From Sphingomonas insulae (GTDB taxonomy: Bacteria > Pseudomonadota > Alphaproteobacteria > Sphingomonadales > Sphingomonadaceae), in the NCBI RefSeq assembly GCF_010450875.1, contig NZ_CP048422.1, positions 1,767,001-1,831,000 of the forward strand: a stretch of 64,000 nucleotides of DNA. Direction: 5' to 3'. The stretch's first letter is position 1; the number at the start of each line of letters is the position of its first letter. Both the position numbers and the translations under genes were made by a program. The notes beneath the pieces are model-generated. The model had not been told where the DNA came from. It saw only the letters and a program-made list of their open reading frames with translations, and made no database searches. Positions 60,930 through 64,000 of the stretch are shown here, in pieces.

Positions 60930-63900
60930 ATGTCCTTAGGTCAACTGAAAAGCGGTATCGTCCTGGCAGGTATCTCGCTGCTCGCACTGTCCGTGCCGGC
61001 ATATGCAAAAAGCCCTTCCCAGTCGGGCGATGCCACCAAGCGGTATTTCGAGATACCTGCCGGTCCGTTGGATGCCGCGTTGAAGACATGGTCCCGACTG
61101 ACGAAGCGGTCGGTCCTTTTCCAATCGGCAGAGATCGCCGACAAGCGCACCTCAGGTGCGAAGGGCGCGATGACTCCCGACGAGGCGCTCGATGCGATAC
61201 TCGCACGGACCGGCTTTGGCAGGATCAACGAGGCGGCCGGCGCTGTTGCGATCGTCGCGCAGCAGGTGGAGGCTGATGGTGGCAACGCCACGCCCGACAT
61301 TCTCGTTACCGGCAAAGCGGCTTGGTCGCTGAACACCGGCATCGCCCGCACGCAAGACGACAGCCAACCATTCATCGTGCTCACCCGCGAGGAAATCCAG
61401 CGCAGCGGAGCCCCCAATCTCGAAACGTTCCTGCGCGATCGTCTGAACGTCAACACCTCTCCCGTCGTCAGCCAGCAAGCGCGCGGCGGCACCAGCGGTA
61501 CCGCCGCGACACGAGGGCTCAGCGCGATCAACCTGCGCGGTCTCGGCACGCGCGATACGCTGATCCTCGTCGATGGCCGCCGTCAACCAGGGGTCAACAT
61601 CGGCGACGGCAACCTCACCCAGCCATCGATCACCGGTATACCCCTCGCTTCGATCGAGCGCATCGAGGTACTCGCCTCGTCGGCGTCGGGCATTTACGGC
61701 AGCGGCGCGTCGGGGGGAGCGATCAATATCGTCCTGAAGCGCGATTTCACCGGCGGCGAGATTTCGACGTCGTACAGCGATACGACCGATTTCGCCCAGG
61801 GCGAGACTCAGACCGACATAACCTACGGCTTTCCATTGGAAGGAGGCAGGACAAAGGTGTCGCTGACCGGCAGCTGGCAGAAAGCTCGCCCCTTATACTA
61901 TGGGGATCGCGCAAATCTGGCCACACGGACGATCGCCAAGATCCGCGAAAATGACGCCAGCTACTTCGAAGGCGCGTACGTCAGCATACCCTCCGGTGGG
62001 CAAGTCAATTACAAGACGTTTTTGGATACCCTGACGCTGAAGCCCGAATATGGCGGGGGTACGATGCCCTCGACCTACGGTACGGTGCCGGCAGGATATC
62101 GCGGGCTCTTAGCCGATGGTGTCGCCCCCCTCGCTGCGGCGAACGGACGGTACAATTACGACCTCAACGGGGGATACAGCAACCTGGGGCGGCGAAGCCC
62201 ACTTCTATATGGGTCCGAACGATACAATGCGTCAGTCAGTGTCCGGCGAGAATTCAACGACCGCCTGACCGGATATCTGGGGGTGACCTGGGCGCGAACG
62301 CTATCGTCCAACAGGGTATCGCGCGGGCCTGAATTCATCGAGCTGTCATCGGAAGCGCCCCAAAATCCATTCCAGCAAAGTATCCAGTTAATTCTGCCGG
62401 GCGTCGCGTTGGGAAGCGAGGTTCACAATCGGCAGACCAGTTCGACCTTGGTTGGTGGCGTCATCGCGAAACTCCCGTGGGACTGGCAGGCTGCACTCGA
62501 TGTCTCCTATGCGAGAAGCCGCTTCGTGGGTGACGTGCAACCCTCGCAGATCAGTCAGGCGACGGAAGACCAGCTTGTTTCGGGGACGCAGAACGTCTTG
62601 CGTGATCTGACCCTGCAACCGCTCAGCCTGAGTTACGACGACCTCCCATTCTTCACGGCCGCGACGCCGGGCACCTCCTCGACATTCGCCCCTTCGCTAA
62701 GAATTGCGGGTCCGCTTCCGCTAAGGCTGCCGGGCGGGAAGACGCAAATGACGCTCAACGTCGAATATAGCGACCAGCGCAACGGCGGCGTAATCACAGC
62801 GTCCAACCGGATGACGCGATCCATCCTGAGCTATGCGGCTCCCGCCAGTCAGCGGACCTGGTCGGCTTACGGTGAGATCGCGTTGCCGATCATCAGCGAT
62901 GCCCATAAGATCGCGCTATTCCGCCAGTTGGAGTTGCGCCTTTCCGCCAGGGCGGAATGGTATCGCGGCAACGGAGCGGATCCTTACAATTGCGCCATCA
63001 CGTTCGGCCCCTTGCCGGCCGACAATCCGCTCGGCAACTGTCCGCCCGCCGGCGCCGTTGTCAGCCGCAGCATCACGCGCAACTCGCATATCGATCCCAG
63101 CATCAGCTTTCGCTGGACGCCGTTCAAGCCGCTGGTGATACGCGGGTCCTATACGACCGGCTACCTGCCCCCGACGTTGACGCAGTTGGTGAAAGTCCGG
63201 CCGGAGTTCATCAGGATCAATTTTGCCGACCGCGCACGCGGAGGCGAAAAGATCGGTTCCCCGGGAACTTTCGGCAACCAGATCCCCGGTTTCATCGGCG
63301 GCAATCCCGATGTCCGCCCCGAATCCTCCCGCACGTTTTCTGCGGGAGCGATCTTTACCCCTGGTCTGGTGCCGGGATTGCGAGTGTCCGCCGACTGGAC
63401 ACGTATCAAAAAGCGTGATGTATATTTCAATCCGCTGCAACTTCTGGCTTTCTCGGCGAATAGCCAGCAAGCGATCGAGGACCTGCTTGCATCGAACCCG
63501 AACCGTGTGAAACGCGGGCCGGCATCGGGTGGTTTTTCGGTCGGACCGATAACCGAACTCGACCTGTCGCTTGTCAATCTTTTGGGCATCTCGACAGACG
63601 CGATCGATTTCGTGGTCGATTACGATGCCCCCCTTTCGGGCGGCAATCTCACCGTCACGTCGCGCGCGACGTTCGTGAAATCGCTTGAGGTCATGACCTT
63701 CCCGGGCGTTCCCGCAACGGACTACGCCGGCGTGGTACCCACCAATTTCGCGATCGCCACGGGATCGAACGGATCCCTGCGTTGGCGGGGGAGTGCCGCC
63801 ATCAACTGGAGCAAGGACGCACTGAACCTTGGATGGCAAATCCGTTACATCGACCGTTACGCTATCGATGAAACGAAAACTGTCGTGCCGGCACTCGGGT

Positions 63901-63998
63901 CCGCGTATGTGAGGAGCCAGATCTACCACGATGTCAGTGCAAGCTACCAGCTTCTCGACGGGCTTACAGCGCGAATCGGGGTCAACAACATCTTCAAC
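60930..63998 (+). CDS. STN-domain TonB-dependent receptor, 3' end outside the window
   Basis: Open from the ATG at 60930 to the window edge (more than 1020 codons, no stop read). Signal peptide MSLGQLKSGIVLAGISLLAL, a secretin/TonB short N-terminal (STN) signalling domain (about 35-110; YFEIPAGPLDAALKTWSRLT), a TonB-box-like DILVTG near 130, then plug and barrel. STN domains contact FecR, so this receptor should signal through the FecR/FecI pair upstream. A GGGGGAGA site precedes the ATG. Confidence 0.92.
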   Translation, partial: MSLGQLKSGIVLAGISLLALSVPAYAKSPSQSGDATKRYFEIPAGPLDAALKTWSRLTKRSVLFQSAEIADKRTSGAKGAMTPDEALDAILARTGFGRINEAAGAVAIVAQQVEADGGNATPDILVTGKAAWSLNTGIARTQDDSQPFIVLTREEIQRSGAPNLETFLRDRLNVNTSPVVSQQARGGTSGTAATRGLSAINLRGLGTRDTLILVDGRRQPGVNIGDGNLTQPSITGIPLASIERIEVLASSASGIYGSGASGGAINIVLKRDFTGGEISTSYSDTTDFAQGETQTDITYGFPLEGGRTKVSLTGSWQKARPLYYGDRANLATRTIAKIRENDASYFEGAYVSIPSGGQVNYKTFLDTLTLKPEYGGGTMPSTYGTVPAGYRGLLADGVAPLAAANGRYNYDLNGGYSNLGRRSPLLYGSERYNASVSVRREFNDRLTGYLGVTWARTLSSNRVSRGPEFIELSSEAPQNPFQQSIQLILPGVALGSEVHNRQTSSTLVGGVIAKLPWDWQAALDVSYARSRFVGDVQPSQISQATEDQLVSGTQNVLRDLTLQPLSLSYDDLPFFTAATPGTSSTFAPSLRIAGPLPLRLPGGKTQMTLNVEYSDQRNGGVITASNRMTRSILSYAAPASQRTWSAYGEIALPIISDAHKIALFRQLELRLSARAEWYRGNGADPYNCAITFGPLPADNPLGNCPPAGAVVSRSITRNSHIDPSISFRWTPFKPLVIRGSYTTGYLPPTLTQLVKVRPEFIRINFADRARGGEKIGSPGTFGNQIPGFIGGNPDVRPESSRTFSAGAIFTPGLVPGLRVSADWTRIKKRDVYFNPLQLLAFSANSQQAIEDLLASNPNRVKRGPASGGFSVGPITELDLSLVNLLGISTDAIDFVVDYDAPLSGGNLTVTSRATFVKSLEVMTFPGVPATDYAGVVPTNFAIATGSNGSLRWRGSAAINWSKDALNLGWQIRYIDRYAIDETKTVVPALGSAYVRSQIYHDVSASYQLLDGLTARIGVNNIFN

Positions 63999-64000
63999 AA

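Noticed and set aside
50018..64000. Second tRNA-Gln 3' end (att site) and integrase
   Set aside because: Scanned for repeats of the tRNA 3' part and for tyrosine-recombinase motifs and found none inside the window.
1..64000. CRISPR array
   Set aside because: No regularly spaced repeat-spacer pattern was seen; repeats found are isolated pairs.

Overview
The window is high-GC DNA from a Gram-negative alphaproteobacterium, most likely a sphingomonad (Sphingomonas-like). Reasons: dense, often overlapping genes; TonB-dependent receptors; a tamA-tamB pair; an rplM-rpsI operon beside a CtaA-type heme A synthase; a FecI/FecR signalling cassette; and many small secreted or membrane proteins of types familiar from that family. 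Taxonomy is an inference from gene content, because no rRNA gene is present.

Layout. 1-2.7 kb: two tandem cysteine desulfurases (the first cut by the window edge) and a [2Fe-2S] ferredoxin with ATGA overlaps, then two short secreted Cys/Arg-rich proteins. 2.73-2.82 kb: the SRP (4.5S) RNA, a non-coding gene recognised from its hairpin and the GGAAGGAAGCAG-type apical motif. 2.9-7.6 kb: a 2OG-Fe(II) oxygenase, an Arg/Asp-rich envelope protein, an orphan [2Fe-2S] oxidoreductase small subunit, an extradiol (DODA-type) dioxygenase and a FucP-like MFS transporter. 7.5-11.4 kb: two CaiB/BaiF CoA-transferase family genes and a glutaryl-CoA dehydrogenase. 11.5-13.7 kb: a ZnuD-like TonB receptor with a Zur-like box. 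13.9-18.3 kb: VOC, GNAT and AraC/GyrI genes, then the tryptophan 2,3-dioxygenase operon divergent from an S24 self-cleaving repressor, with a perfect palindrome between them. 19-25.2 kb: TamA and TamB. 25.2-34 kb: miscellaneous metabolism and a three-domain GH18-NodB-GT2 polysaccharide enzyme. 34.1-36.2 kb: modABC with a ModC that lacks its C-terminal domain. 36.3-50 kb: housekeeping genes (sugar MFS, S9/L13, heme A synthase, MerC-Zur, dxs, vapBC, tlyA, tspO, ubiK, ybjN, proC, MarR, ilvE).

At 50.02 kb a tRNA-Gln(TTG) marks the start of an accessory stretch of lower GC (about 50.1-56.0 kb). It holds an unknown winged-helix-like protein, a non-coding block with repeats and a strong Shine-Dalgarno, a DUF6471-like gene divergent from an ISXO2/IS1595-type transposase coupled to a 67-aa gene, an XRE-ImmA metallopeptidase with a PIN-like partner, and small unknown proteins. 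No integrase or second att copy was seen inside the window. From 56.05 kb to the end runs an ECF sigma factor, a FecR anti-sigma, an M16 periplasmic peptidase and an STN-bearing TonB receptor (cut by the window edge): a plausible signal-responsive import-and-cleavage module.

Connections across the window: the ZnuD-like receptor and the merC-zur pair carry similar Zur-box-like 15-mers and probably belong to one zinc regulon. The molybdate transporter fits the presence of a molybdenum-hydroxylase-type small subunit. Glutaryl-CoA dehydrogenase and its CoA-transferase neighbour fit glutarate degradation.
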